Assembly: GCA_025458675.1 (NCBI GenBank)
Contig: JALORY010000006.1
Span: forward strand, 1 to 40,686
Source: Gammaproteobacteria bacterium
GTDB lineage: Bacteria; Pseudomonadota; Gammaproteobacteria; Chromatiales; Chromatiaceae
Direction: 5' to 3'
Length of the DNA: 40,686 nucleotides
Of this stretch, positions 25,447-34,967 are shown piece by piece. Position numbers and translations under genes: made by a program. The notes under the pieces were generated by a model. That model had not been told where the DNA came from. It did no database searches and saw only the letters and a list, made by a program, of their open reading frames with translations. How positions within the stretch are numbered: position 1 is the first letter of the stretch; each line of letters opens with the position of its first letter.

Positions 25447-26649
25447 TCATCGGCCGACGCCCGCCGCGGGGCGCGTCCAGGGGGTGACCTCGACCCGCGG
25501 CCCCGACCCGGCCACGCCGATCTCCTCGTCGCTCAGGTAGCACGCCGGATCCTCCGCCCACGGGTCGCCGGTCAGCTGCTGCGCGCGCACCCGGGTGTTG
25601 CCGTTGCAGATGGCGAGGTGGCGGCAGGCACCGCAGCGCCCCGTCACCGGCCGCGGGCGCTGCTTGAGGCCGGCCATCAGCGGATCCGACACGTCCTGCC
25701 AGATCGCCGAAAAAGGTCGCTGCCGCACGTTGCCGAGGCGGTGGTGCCACCACATGGTGTCGGGGTGCACGTTGCCCTCGTTGTCGATGTTCGCGACGTT
25801 CACGCCCGACGCGTTGCCACCCCACTGCCGCAGGCGGGCCTCGATCTGCCCGGCCATCGCCGGAAACCGCGCGCGCACCCAGTGCAGCAGGTAGACGCCG
25901 TCGGCGTCGTTGTTGCCCGTGACGAACTCCCTGGCGGCGCCGCGGCTCGCGTGCGTCCAGGCCGTTTCGAACAACAGGTCCATCGCCGCCCGCGTCGTGC
26001 GGTGGCGCGCGTCGTCCGCGCGGTGCTTGTTGCCGCGGCCGGCGTAGTTGAGGTGCGAGAAATAGAACTTGTCGATGCCTTCGGCGTCGAGCAGGCGCAG
26101 CAGGGCGGGCAGGTCGTGCGCGTTGTCCTCGGTCATCGTGTAGCGCGCGCCGACGCGCACCCCGCGGTCGCGGCACAGGCGCAGGCCCGCGAGCGAGAGG
26201 TCGAAGGCCCCCTCGCGCCCGCGGAAGCGGTCGTGCGTCGCGCGCAGGCCGTCGAGGCTGATGCCGACGTAGTCGAAACCCGCCCGCGCGATGCGGTCCG
26301 CCATCGGCGCGTCGACGAGCGTGCCGTTGGACGACAGCCCCACGTAGAAGCCCATCGCCTTGGCGCGCGCCGCGATCGCGAAGAGGTCCGGCCGCAGCAG
26401 CGGCTCGCCGCCGGAGAGGATCAGCACCGGCACGCCGAAGCCACGCAGGTCGTCCATCACGGCGTGGACCTCCCCGGTCGTGAGCTCGCCCGGAAAGTCC
26501 TTGTCCGTCGAGATCGAGTAGCAGTGCCGGCAGGTCAGATTGCAGCGCCGCACGAGATTCCAGATGACGACGGGGCCCGACGGCGCGCCGCGCGTGCGGC
26601 GCGGCGCACGGCCGGCGATCGCTTCCATGAACTGCGACACGCGGAACAT
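25447..26649 (-). CDS. nirJ: NirJ, radical SAM enzyme of haem d1 biosynthesis
   Basis: A 400-residue radical SAM protein that removes the propionate side chains of 12,18-didecarboxysirohaem and leaves the oxo groups of haem d1. The SAM cluster motif is CNLTCRHCY (Cys36, Cys40, Cys43), followed by the GGE-type motif LSGGEPLLRPD. A C-terminal SPASM-like cysteine cluster appears as GRCGACRHLAICNGNTRVRA with a later DPAC. The ATG at 26649 lies 2 bases after the nirH stop; the reading frame stays open upstream only through overlap with nirH. Confidence 0.95.
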   Translation of the reverse strand: MFRVSQFMEAIAGRAPRRTRGAPSGPVVIWNLVRRCNLTCRHCYSISTDKDFPGELTTGEVHAVMDDLRGFGVPVLILSGGEPLLRPDLFAIAARAKAMGFYVGLSSNGTLVDAPMADRIARAGFDYVGISLDGLRATHDRFRGREGAFDLSLAGLRLCRDRGVRVGARYTMTEDNAHDLPALLRLLDAEGIDKFYFSHLNYAGRGNKHRADDARHRTTRAAMDLLFETAWTHASRGAAREFVTGNNDADGVYLLHWVRARFPAMAGQIEARLRQWGGNASGVNVANIDNEGNVHPDTMWWHHRLGNVRQRPFSAIWQDVSDPLMAGLKQRPRPVTGRCGACRHLAICNGNTRVRAQQLTGDPWAEDPACYLSDEEIGVAGSGPRVEVTPWTRPAAGVGR

Positions 26650-26651
26650 CG

Positions 26652-27185
26652 TCACCTCGTCCCGGTGACCCCGGCGTCCGCGCGCTCGCGCGGCAGCCGC
26701 AGGCCGGTCTTCTTCAGGATCCGCGTGCTGTAGAGCACGTCGTGCCCGTGACAGGCATCGCCGAGCAGCGCAGCGATCGCGGCGACCTGCGCCTCGACCG
26801 CGTCGCGCGTGCGGCCGTGCACCATCGCGAACAGGTTGTAGGGCCAGAGCGGGAGGCGACGCGGCCGCCGGTAGCAGTGGCTGACGCCGTCGAGCGCCCC
26901 CACCGCGGCACCGAGCGCATCGACCCGCTCGTCCGCCACGTCCCACACGGACATGCCGTTCGCCGTGTAGCCGAGCGCGTAGTGGTTCGGCACCGCGCCG
27001 ATGCGGCGGATCACGCCACGGGCGAGCAGCGAGGCGAGCCGCCGCTGCACCTCCCCGGCCTCGACGCCGAGCCGCTCCGCGATCGCGTGGTACGGGCGCG
27101 GCACCAGCGGCAGCCCGGCCTGCGTCGCCAGCACCAGCCGCCGGTCCAGGTCGTCGAGCGCCACCGCGCGTTCCCTGCCGTTCAT
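26652..27185 (-). CDS. nirH: NirH, sirohaem decarboxylase subunit
   Basis: A 177-residue AsnC/Lrp-like protein of the NirD/L/G/H family, which together decarboxylate sirohaem to 12,18-didecarboxysirohaem. It has an N-terminal winged-helix half (LDDLDRRLVLATQAGLPLV, HAIAERLGVEAGEVQRRL, GVIRRIGAVPNHYALGYTANGM) and a ferredoxin-like C-terminal half (SHCYRRPRRLPLWPYNLFAMVHG). The pattern WPYNLFxMVHG with an HxxLYSTRxLKKTG tail assigns it to the NirH/NirL branch. Its ATG overlaps the nirG stop by one base (TGATG). Confidence 0.9.
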   Translation of the reverse strand: MNGRERAVALDDLDRRLVLATQAGLPLVPRPYHAIAERLGVEAGEVQRRLASLLARGVIRRIGAVPNHYALGYTANGMSVWDVADERVDALGAAVGALDGVSHCYRRPRRLPLWPYNLFAMVHGRTRDAVEAQVAAIAALLGDACHGHDVLYSTRILKKTGLRLPRERADAGVTGTR

Positions 27186-27628
27186 CAGGCCACCAGCCGC
27201 AGCGCGACGAAGTACTCGCGCTCCTTGGGAAACAGGTGCAGCACGAGCCCCGTCGCGGCCTCGATCGCGCGGGCGACGTCGTCGACCCGCTGCAGCGACT
27301 CGGCCGCGAGCACGAGCCACATGTTGAGCCGGTGCTCGCGCCGGTAGTTGTGGGCCACTTCGGGGAAGGCGTTCACCTGCCCGGCCACCCGCTCGAAGTC
27401 GGCCTCCGGCACCGCGAGCGCGGCGAGCACGAAGCTGCCCCCCATGCGCTCCACCTGATAAAGCGGACCGAAGCGCGTCAGCACGCCGTCGTCGAGCAGG
27501 CGGCGCAGGCGCGCGAGCAGCGCCTCGGCGGTCAGCCCCAGCGGCCCGGCCACCGCCGCGTAGGGCTCGTCGCACACCGGAAAGCCGTCCTGCAGGGCGT
27601 TGACGATGCGCCGGTCGATCTCATCCAC
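27185..27628 (-). CDS. nirG: NirG, sirohaem decarboxylase subunit
   Basis: A 147-residue member of the same family, of the NirD/NirG branch: DEIDRRIVNALQDGFPV, GVLTRFGPLYQVERMGG, then PEVAHNYRREHRLNMWLVLA. The segment HNYxREHxxNxWxV marks this branch. It overlaps the 3' end of nirDL by 8 bases and nirH by 1, so translation of the four subunits is coupled. It is shorter than nirDL because it holds only one unit. Confidence 0.9.
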   Translation of the reverse strand: MDEIDRRIVNALQDGFPVCDEPYAAVAGPLGLTAEALLARLRRLLDDGVLTRFGPLYQVERMGGSFVLAALAVPEADFERVAGQVNAFPEVAHNYRREHRLNMWLVLAAESLQRVDDVARAIEAATGLVLHLFPKEREYFVALRLVA

Positions 27629-28610
27629 GGCCCGCCCCTCCGGCGCTCAGATAGCGCGCGCCCGACTGCTTGAAGCGCCGCCGGCTGAACAGCAGCGCGT
27701 GCGGGTGGCCGTCGAGGCCCGCGCGCGCGCCGAGCTCGCGCACCTGCGCCTCCACCGCGCCGCGGTCGCGGCCGTGCACCATGCAGAAGAGGTTGTACCG
27801 CCAGTGCGGAAGGTCGCGGTCGCGCCGGTAGCAGAGCGTGACGTCGCCCGTCGCCGCGAGGCGCCGGCCAGCCGCCGACACCGCCGCGTCGGGCACGTCC
27901 CACACGGCCATCGCGTTCGCCGCGTACCCGAGCTCGTGGTGCCGCACCACCACCCCGAAGCGCTTGAGCAGACCGCGCGCGAGCCAGCCGGCGATCCGCG
28001 CGCGCACGTCCGCTTCCCCGAGGCCGCAGCGCATCGCGAGCCGCGCGTAGGGCTGCGGCACCAGTTCGAGCCCGTCCTCGAGCGCCGCCATCAGCCGCCG
28101 CTCGGCGTCGTCCAGGGTCACGGGGCCGGCGGCCGGCGCGACCACCGGCTCGGACCAGCGGTGACCGCCGCACAGGTCGAAGCCCAGGTCGATGTGGAAC
28201 TCCTCGCGCAGCGGCAGCGTGACCAGCGGACAGCGGCTCTCGCGCCCGATGGCCGAGAGCGTCGCGGTCAGCACGTCGCCGTCGGGCGCGGTGACCACGA
28301 ACCAGAGGTTGAAGGCGTGCTCCCGCTCGTAGTTGTGGTTGACCTGCGCGAGGGCGCTGACGCCGTCGGCGACGGCCTCGAGCCGGCCGGCGGGAACGGC
28401 GAGCGCCGCGAGCGTGCTGGCGCCGATGCGCCGTGGCGCGACCACCGCCCCGATCCGGCTGACGGCGCCCCGGCCCTTCAGAACGCGCAGCATCGCGAGC
28501 ACCTCGCCCTCGCCGAGGCCGAGACGCTCGCCGACCCGCGCGAACGGCGCGGGCTCCAGCGGGAAGTCGCGCTGGAACTCGTTGAGGAGGCGCAGCTCGA
28601 GGGCGTCCAT
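27621..28610 (-). CDS. nirDL: NirDL, fused sirohaem decarboxylase subunits
   Basis: A 329-residue natural fusion of NirD (about 1-150) and NirL (about 165-329), each with a winged-helix and a ferredoxin-like part. The NirD half shows RIGAVVAPRRIGASTLAAL and HNYEREHAFNLWFV; the NirL half shows KRFGVVVRHHELGYAANAM and LPHWRYNLFCMVHG. Fused NirDL occurs in several denitrifiers and is active as sirohaem decarboxylase. The ATG at 28610 is one base after the nirF stop; an upstream in-frame extension to 28730 only overlaps nirF. Confidence 0.92.
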   Translation of the reverse strand: MDALELRLLNEFQRDFPLEPAPFARVGERLGLGEGEVLAMLRVLKGRGAVSRIGAVVAPRRIGASTLAALAVPAGRLEAVADGVSALAQVNHNYEREHAFNLWFVVTAPDGDVLTATLSAIGRESRCPLVTLPLREEFHIDLGFDLCGGHRWSEPVVAPAAGPVTLDDAERRLMAALEDGLELVPQPYARLAMRCGLGEADVRARIAGWLARGLLKRFGVVVRHHELGYAANAMAVWDVPDAAVSAAGRRLAATGDVTLCYRRDRDLPHWRYNLFCMVHGRDRGAVEAQVRELGARAGLDGHPHALLFSRRRFKQSGARYLSAGGAGRG

Positions 28611-28611
28611 C

Positions 28612-29820
28612 TCAGAAGCCGATCCGGCCCGCGCGGGCCGTGAAGAAGATGCCGCTGGGGCTTCGCGCCGGCAGCTCGGCCAGCGTGGCGAAGCTCTGCG
28701 TGTCGAGCACGCGCACCCGGTCGTCGTCACGGGCGGAGAGCCACACGGCCTCCCCGCGCGGGGTGAACTCGAGGTGCAGGATGGCCCGCCCCGGCTCCAG
28801 GGTGCGCACGACCGCCTGCTCGAGGGTGTCGATCACCTGCACGACGCCGTTGTCGGGCAGCGCGAAGTTCACCCACACCTGCCGGCCGTCGGGCCGCGCC
28901 ATGACGAACACCGGCTGGCCGCGCACCGGGATGCGGCCGACCTCCTGCCAGGTGGCCGTGTCGACCACCAGCACCTCGTGGCGCCCCACCGCGGGCAGGT
29001 AGGCGTGGCGGCCGGCGACGGCCCAGCCGCGCAGGTGCGGCATCTTGTAGACGGGCAGCTTCTCCTCGCCGCGGCCATAGCCGCCCAGGATGCGGCGCAC
29101 GCCCTGCTCGGGGCGCCACAGGTCGAGCAGCGCGACGCCGTCCTCGCCGAACAGACCGGCGAGGAAGTAGCGGCCATCCGGCGTCACGAGCCCGTCGTAG
29201 GGGTGGCGGCCGACGTCGCGGAACCGGGTCACCTGCGGCCGGCGCGGGTCGGTCACGTCGGCCACCCAGATCTCGCCGGCGTCGTAGAGCGCGAACACGA
29301 AGCGGTTGCCCGGCGCGTCGGCCAGCCCCACGACCTTCGAGCGCGCGCCCTGGTCACCGTACACGGCGGGGATGTCGGCGAGCAGCTCGAGCGTCTGCGC
29401 ATCGAAGAGCTTCACGCCGCCGGGATCATAGTTCTGCGCCGCCACGATGCGGCCGTCCTGCGAGATCGAGCCGCCGATGGAGTTGCCGGCCTGGATCACC
29501 CGCCGGTCGATGCGCTGCGTGAGCAGGTCGACCTTCGTCAGGCCGCCGTCGCGGCCGAAGACGTAGGCGTAGCGCCCGTCGCGCGAGTAGACGACGTGCG
29601 CGTGCGACAGATCCCCGAGCCCCTCGACCGCGCCGAGGCTCGCGCGCGCCGTGGTGTCGACGACCTGGACGCGGCCCGAGGCACGCTCGATCACGACGCC
29701 GAGGTCGGCCGTGCCGCGCAGCGGAGCGCCGTCCGGCGCCTCGCCCGCCTGCAGGGCAACGGACAGCGCGAGCGCCGGCAGCCCCGCCACCCACCGCGCG
29801 ATCGGTCGCCTCAAGCGCAT
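28612..29820 (-). CDS. nirF: NirF, haem d1 biosynthesis protein
   Basis: A 402-residue periplasmic propeller protein related to the NirS d1 domain but lacking a cytochrome c domain. It is required for a late step of haem d1 assembly. An N-terminal signal (LRRPIARWVAGLPALALSVALQAGEA) is followed by repeated blade motifs (HAHVVYSRDGRYAYVFGRDG, QDGRIVAAQNYDPGGVKLFD, HLEFTPRGEAVWLSARDDD) very close in style to NirS and NirN. The ATG at 29820 is preferred over GTG at 29829. It lies 22 bases after nirC. Confidence 0.94.
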   Translation of the reverse strand: MRLRRPIARWVAGLPALALSVALQAGEAPDGAPLRGTADLGVVIERASGRVQVVDTTARASLGAVEGLGDLSHAHVVYSRDGRYAYVFGRDGGLTKVDLLTQRIDRRVIQAGNSIGGSISQDGRIVAAQNYDPGGVKLFDAQTLELLADIPAVYGDQGARSKVVGLADAPGNRFVFALYDAGEIWVADVTDPRRPQVTRFRDVGRHPYDGLVTPDGRYFLAGLFGEDGVALLDLWRPEQGVRRILGGYGRGEEKLPVYKMPHLRGWAVAGRHAYLPAVGRHEVLVVDTATWQEVGRIPVRGQPVFVMARPDGRQVWVNFALPDNGVVQVIDTLEQAVVRTLEPGRAILHLEFTPRGEAVWLSARDDDRVRVLDTQSFATLAELPARSPSGIFFTARAGRIGF

Positions 29821-29842
29821 CGGCAGCACCGCCCCATCGCGA

Positions 29843-30166
29843 TCATCGTTCGGGAAACCCTTCCAGCAGGCGATCGACGATCCACTGCGCCTCCGCCGCG
29901 TCGAGGAACGGCTGCCAGGGGGGCATGGGCGTGCCCGGGCGGCCGTGAAGTATCGTCTGCACCATTGCCGCGGCCCCGCGCTCGCGCAGACGCTCGGGGA
30001 GCAGCGGCGGCCCCAGCCCCCCGGCCAGGGTCATGCCGTGGCAGGACCCGCAGTCCTGTCGCACGAGCCGCACCAGCTCGCGCTGGCGGTCGGCCGTGGG
30101 CTCGGCACTCGCCGCAGCCGCCGCGAGGACCAGCAGCCCCCCTGTCGCCCATCGATCGAATGCCAT
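29843..30166 (-). CDS. nirC: NirC, small periplasmic cytochrome c
   Basis: A 107-residue monohaem cytochrome c55x. The signal peptide (DRWATGGLLVLAAAAASAEP, cleavage near 21) is followed by CGSCH (Cys39, Cys42, His43) and a later Met pair in GTPMPPWQPF supplying the sixth ligand. NirC helps haem d1 maturation and can pass electrons to NirS. The ATG at 30166 has a GGGGAAG site directly before it. It is the second gene of the nir operon, with a 101-base gap to nirS that contains a GC-rich hairpin. Confidence 0.93.
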   Translation of the reverse strand: MAFDRWATGGLLVLAAAAASAEPTADRQRELVRLVRQDCGSCHGMTLAGGLGPPLLPERLRERGAAAMVQTILHGRPGTPMPPWQPFLDAAEAQWIVDRLLEGFPER

Positions 30167-30210
30167 CTTCCCCGCGCGCTGCGCCAGGCTCGTGCGCCTT
30201 CCGCCCCCTC

Positions 30211-30226
30211 GGGGGCCGCAGCCCCC
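30211..30226 (-). other. GC-rich hairpin between nirS and nirC
   Basis: GGGGGC (30211-30216) pairs with GCCCCC (30221-30226) around a 4-base loop, with further G and C runs on both sides (30203-30230). No T-run follows on the minus strand. Position after a highly expressed first gene suggests a 3' stabiliser or partial attenuator, but GC-rich runs form such stems easily here. Confidence 0.3.
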
Positions 30227-30267
30227 CGCCACCGGGAGGGTGGACGGGGAGGCGGCGGACCAAAGGG

Positions 30268-32022
<1,755 letters not shown>

Positions 32023-32107
32023 TCAGGATTGGCTCGGCATCCTTTGACCCTGCCGGCGACGCAGGATTGGCCAGCCCCATGCCGCCTACCTTGATGGGCG
32101 TCATGGG

Positions 32108-32121
32108 TTGATATTTGTCAA
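32108..32121. promoter_or_regulatory. Dnr/FNR-type box upstream of nirS
   Basis: TTGATATTTGTCAA matches TTGAT-N4-ATCAA with one mismatch. It lies 110 bases upstream of the nirS ATG and 98 bases upstream of the divergent M48 peptidase gene. The expected role is activation of nirS in the presence of NO. Confidence 0.83.
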
Positions 32122-32218
32122 TCGGGTCGCCCGTCCGGCGCGGCGTTGACGCGGCAGGCGGCCGGGCGGTAAAGACGAGGACGACCGAGCCCGGGGGCGC
32201 AGGCCCCGAGGAGTGTCC

Positions 32219-33022
32219 ATGCGCCGTACCGTTCCTTCGATCGTCCTGGCCACGCTCGTGCTGCTCACGGTGGCCGGCTGTGCGACCAACCCCGTCACGG
32301 GGCGCAGCCAGTTCATGATCGTCTCCGAGGAGTCGGCCATCCAGCAGTCGGGCCAGGCGTACTCCTCGCTGATCGGGCAGTACCGGCGGCAGGGGCGGGT
32401 GAGCGACGACCCGGCGCTCAACGCCCGGGTGCGCGGCATCACGCAGCGGGTCGTCGCCCAGGCCGTGCGCTACCGCCCCGAGACGGCGCGCTGGCAGTGG
32501 CAGATGCAGGTCGTCGAGGACCCGCAGATCAACGCCTTCTGCATGGCGGGCGGCAAGATGGCGGTCTACACCGGCCTCATCGAGAAGGTCAGGCCCACCG
32601 ACGATGAGCTCGCCCAGGTGATCGGACACGAGGTCGCCCACGCCCTGTCGAATCACACGGCGGAGAAGATGTCGGTGGCGCAGGCCTCGCAGCTCGGCGC
32701 CGCGGTGCTCGGCGCCGTGGCGCAGTCGCGCGGCCTGCCGATCGGCTACGGCGAGACGCAGCTGCTCGCCTCGGTGGGCGTCCAGCTGCCCAACAGTCGA
32801 GCCGCCGAATCGGAGGCCGACCGGATCGGCATCGAGCTCGCGGCGCGCGCGGGCTACGACCCCAACGCCGCCGTGACCCTCTGGCAGAAGATGTCGGCGG
32901 CGAGCGGCGGCAGCGTGGAGTTCCTTAGCACCCACCCCGCGCCCGCGACCCGCATCGCGGAGCTGCGCGCCCTCGTGCCGCAGATGATGCCGCTCTACCT
33001 TGCGGGGCGAAGACCCGGCTAG
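32219..33022 (+). CDS. M48 family lipoprotein metalloprotease (LoiP/BepA-like)
   Basis: A 267-residue zinc protease predicted at the outer membrane, facing the periplasm. A lipoprotein signal ends in VAGC (Cys21), then the NPVTGRSQFMIVSEESA segment typical of Oma1/LoiP-type proteins. The HEVAH zinc motif (His137, Glu138, His141) is followed by the third ligand in ESEADRIG, and the C-terminal FLSTHPAPATRIAEL is characteristic of this branch. Relatives degrade misfolded outer-membrane proteins. The ATG at 32219 is preferred over GTG at 32213, as the GAGGAG site (32208-32213) overlaps the latter. It is divergent from nirS. Confidence 0.92.
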   Translation: MRRTVPSIVLATLVLLTVAGCATNPVTGRSQFMIVSEESAIQQSGQAYSSLIGQYRRQGRVSDDPALNARVRGITQRVVAQAVRYRPETARWQWQMQVVEDPQINAFCMAGGKMAVYTGLIEKVRPTDDELAQVIGHEVAHALSNHTAEKMSVAQASQLGAAVLGAVAQSRGLPIGYGETQLLASVGVQLPNSRAAESEADRIGIELAARAGYDPNAAVTLWQKMSAASGGSVEFLSTHPAPATRIAELRALVPQMMPLYLAGRRPG

Positions 33023-33051
33023 GGCCGGGCGTCTTCGATTACCATGGGCGC

Positions 33052-33933
33052 ATGGACGCGCTGCTCGAGGCCCGCGGGCTGGTCAAGGACTACCCCGGGG
33101 TGCGCGCTGTCGACGGCGTGAGCCTCGCCGTGCCGCGGGGTGCGTGCTTCGGCCTGCTCGGCCCCAATGGCGCCGGGAAGACGACGACGCTCGAGATGCT
33201 CGAGGGCATCACCCCGCCCACCGCCGGCGAGATCCGCTACAAGGGGCGCCCGCTCGACCGCCGTTACCGCGAGGAGATCGGCATCCAGTTCCAGGCGACG
33301 GCGCTGCAGGAGTTCCAGACGACGCGCGAGTCGCTCGACCTGTTCGCGCAGCTCTACGAGCGCAACGCCGACCTCGCCCACCTGATCGAGCGCTGCCAGC
33401 TCGGGACCTACCTCGACCGCGACACCCGCAAGCTGTCCGGCGGCCAGCGCCAGCGCCTGCTGCTCGCGATCGCGCTGGTGAACGACCCCGAGCTGGTCTT
33501 CCTCGACGAGCCGACGACCGGCCTCGACCCCCAATCGCGGCGCAACTTCTGGCAGCTGATCGACAGCGTGCGGCGGCAGGGCAAGACCGTCCTGCTCACC
33601 ACGCACTACATGGAAGAGGCGAGCCAGCTCTGCGACACGGTCGCGATCGTCGACGGGGGCCGGCTCATCGCGCAGGGCGCCCCCGCGGCGCTGGTGGCGG
33701 AGCAGTTCCCCGGGACGCTGGTGCGCCTGCCGCGCGCCGCGCTGCCGTCCGGCACCGCCCTGCCCGACGGCGCCCAGGCGCGCGGCGAGACGATCGAGCT
33801 CTGCACCGCGGACGCCGAGCGCACCATGCACGAGCTCCTCGCCTCCGGCGTGCCGCTCGGCGAGCTGCAGGTCAGCGCCCCGACGCTCGAGGACGTGTTC
33901 CTCGCCCTGACCGGCCACGGCCTGCGCGGATGA
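33052..33933 (+). CDS. ABC transporter ATP-binding protein (ABC-2 exporter type)
   Basis: A 293-residue ATPase of the DrrA/CcmA class. Walker A is GPNGAGKTTT (about 37-46), the Q-loop is IQFQATALQEFQTTRESL, the signature is LSGGQRQRLLLAIAL, Walker B is LVFLDEPTTGLDPQSRR, and the switch histidine is in LLTTHYMEEA. The C-terminal portion (about 215-293) ends in TLEDVFLALTGHGLRG, the usual end of exporter ATPases. The stop overlaps the permease start (ATGA). Substrate unknown; drugs, lipids or other hydrophobic molecules are typical for this class. Confidence 0.92.
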   Translation: MDALLEARGLVKDYPGVRAVDGVSLAVPRGACFGLLGPNGAGKTTTLEMLEGITPPTAGEIRYKGRPLDRRYREEIGIQFQATALQEFQTTRESLDLFAQLYERNADLAHLIERCQLGTYLDRDTRKLSGGQRQRLLLAIALVNDPELVFLDEPTTGLDPQSRRNFWQLIDSVRRQGKTVLLTTHYMEEASQLCDTVAIVDGGRLIAQGAPAALVAEQFPGTLVRLPRAALPSGTALPDGAQARGETIELCTADAERTMHELLASGVPLGELQVSAPTLEDVFLALTGHGLRG

Positions 33934-34952
33934 GGCTGCGTCGCTTCCTCGCCGTCGTCGTCGCCCGCAACCGCGAGTTCTACCGCGACCGGACCTCGCT
34001 CGGCTGGAACCTGCTGTTCCCGCTCTTCACGGTACTGATCTTCGCCTTCATCTTCGGCGGCGGGCCGGCGGACCAGTACAAGGTCGGCGTGCTCGCGCCC
34101 GGCGGCGACCTCGCCGCGGCCCGCCACCCCTTCCTCCAGACGCCCTACGTGCGCTTCCTGGTCGTGACCGACGAGGCGGCGGGCGTCGGCAAGGTCGGCC
34201 GTCACCAGCTCGACCTGCTGCTCGACCTGCGCGGCACGCCGCGCTACTGGATCAACGAGGAGTCGGCGAACGGCCGACTCGCCGAGCAGCTCCTGCGCGG
34301 GGCCGTGAGCGCCGACGCGCCGATGCCGCCGCGCGAGGCGGTGCAGGGCCGCGTGGTCCGCTACGTGGACTGGGTGCTGCCCGGCGTGATCGCCACCAAC
34401 ATGATGTTCAGCTGCCTGTGGGGCGTGGGCTACGTGATCGTGCGCTACCGCAAGAACGGGGTGCTGCGCCGACTGCAGGCGACGCCGCTCGGGCCCTTCG
34501 AGTTCCTGGCGGCCCAGGTCGCGTCGCGCCTCCTCGTGGTGGCCATCGTCACCACCCTCGTCTACGTGCTCACCGATCTGCTCATGGGCTTCGCGATGCA
34601 CGGCAGCCACCTCGTGCTCGCCCTGGTGTTCTTCGCCGGCGCGGCCTGCCTCGTCAGCATCGGCCTGCTCGTGTCCGTGCGCACGCGCAGCGAGGAGCTT
34701 GCCGACGGCCTGCTCAACCTGCTCTCGTGGCCGATGATGATCTTCTCGGGGGCCTGGTTCTCGCTCGAGGGGGCGCACCCGCTGGCGCAGGCCACGGCCC
34801 AGCTGTTCCCGATGACCCACCTGGTCGCGGCGGCGCGGCGCGTCATGCTCGACGGCGCCGGACTCGCCGACGTCGCGCCGGAGCTCGCGCTGCTCGCCGG
34901 CACCACCGTGATCCTCCTCGCGGTCGCGGCCAAGCTCTTCCGCTGGAGCTGA
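33930..34952 (+). CDS. ABC-2 type transporter permease
   Basis: A 340-residue membrane protein. One N-terminal helix (about 25-43, LGWNLLFPLFTVLIFAFIFG), a large periplasmic loop (about 45-155) and five further helices are followed by the typical C-terminal LNLLSWPMMIFSGAWFSLEGAHPLAQATAQLFPMTHL pattern of ABC-2 exporters. The ATG at 33930 overlaps the ATPase stop by four bases, so the two form one unit. It converges on the M1-like peptidase gene with a 15-base gap. Confidence 0.92.
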   Translation: MRLRRFLAVVVARNREFYRDRTSLGWNLLFPLFTVLIFAFIFGGGPADQYKVGVLAPGGDLAAARHPFLQTPYVRFLVVTDEAAGVGKVGRHQLDLLLDLRGTPRYWINEESANGRLAEQLLRGAVSADAPMPPREAVQGRVVRYVDWVLPGVIATNMMFSCLWGVGYVIVRYRKNGVLRRLQATPLGPFEFLAAQVASRLLVVAIVTTLVYVLTDLLMGFAMHGSHLVLALVFFAGAACLVSIGLLVSVRTRSEELADGLLNLLSWPMMIFSGAWFSLEGAHPLAQATAQLFPMTHLVAAARRVMLDGAGLADVAPELALLAGTTVILLAVAAKLFRWS

Positions 34953-34967
34953 GCCCCCCGCCGGCCG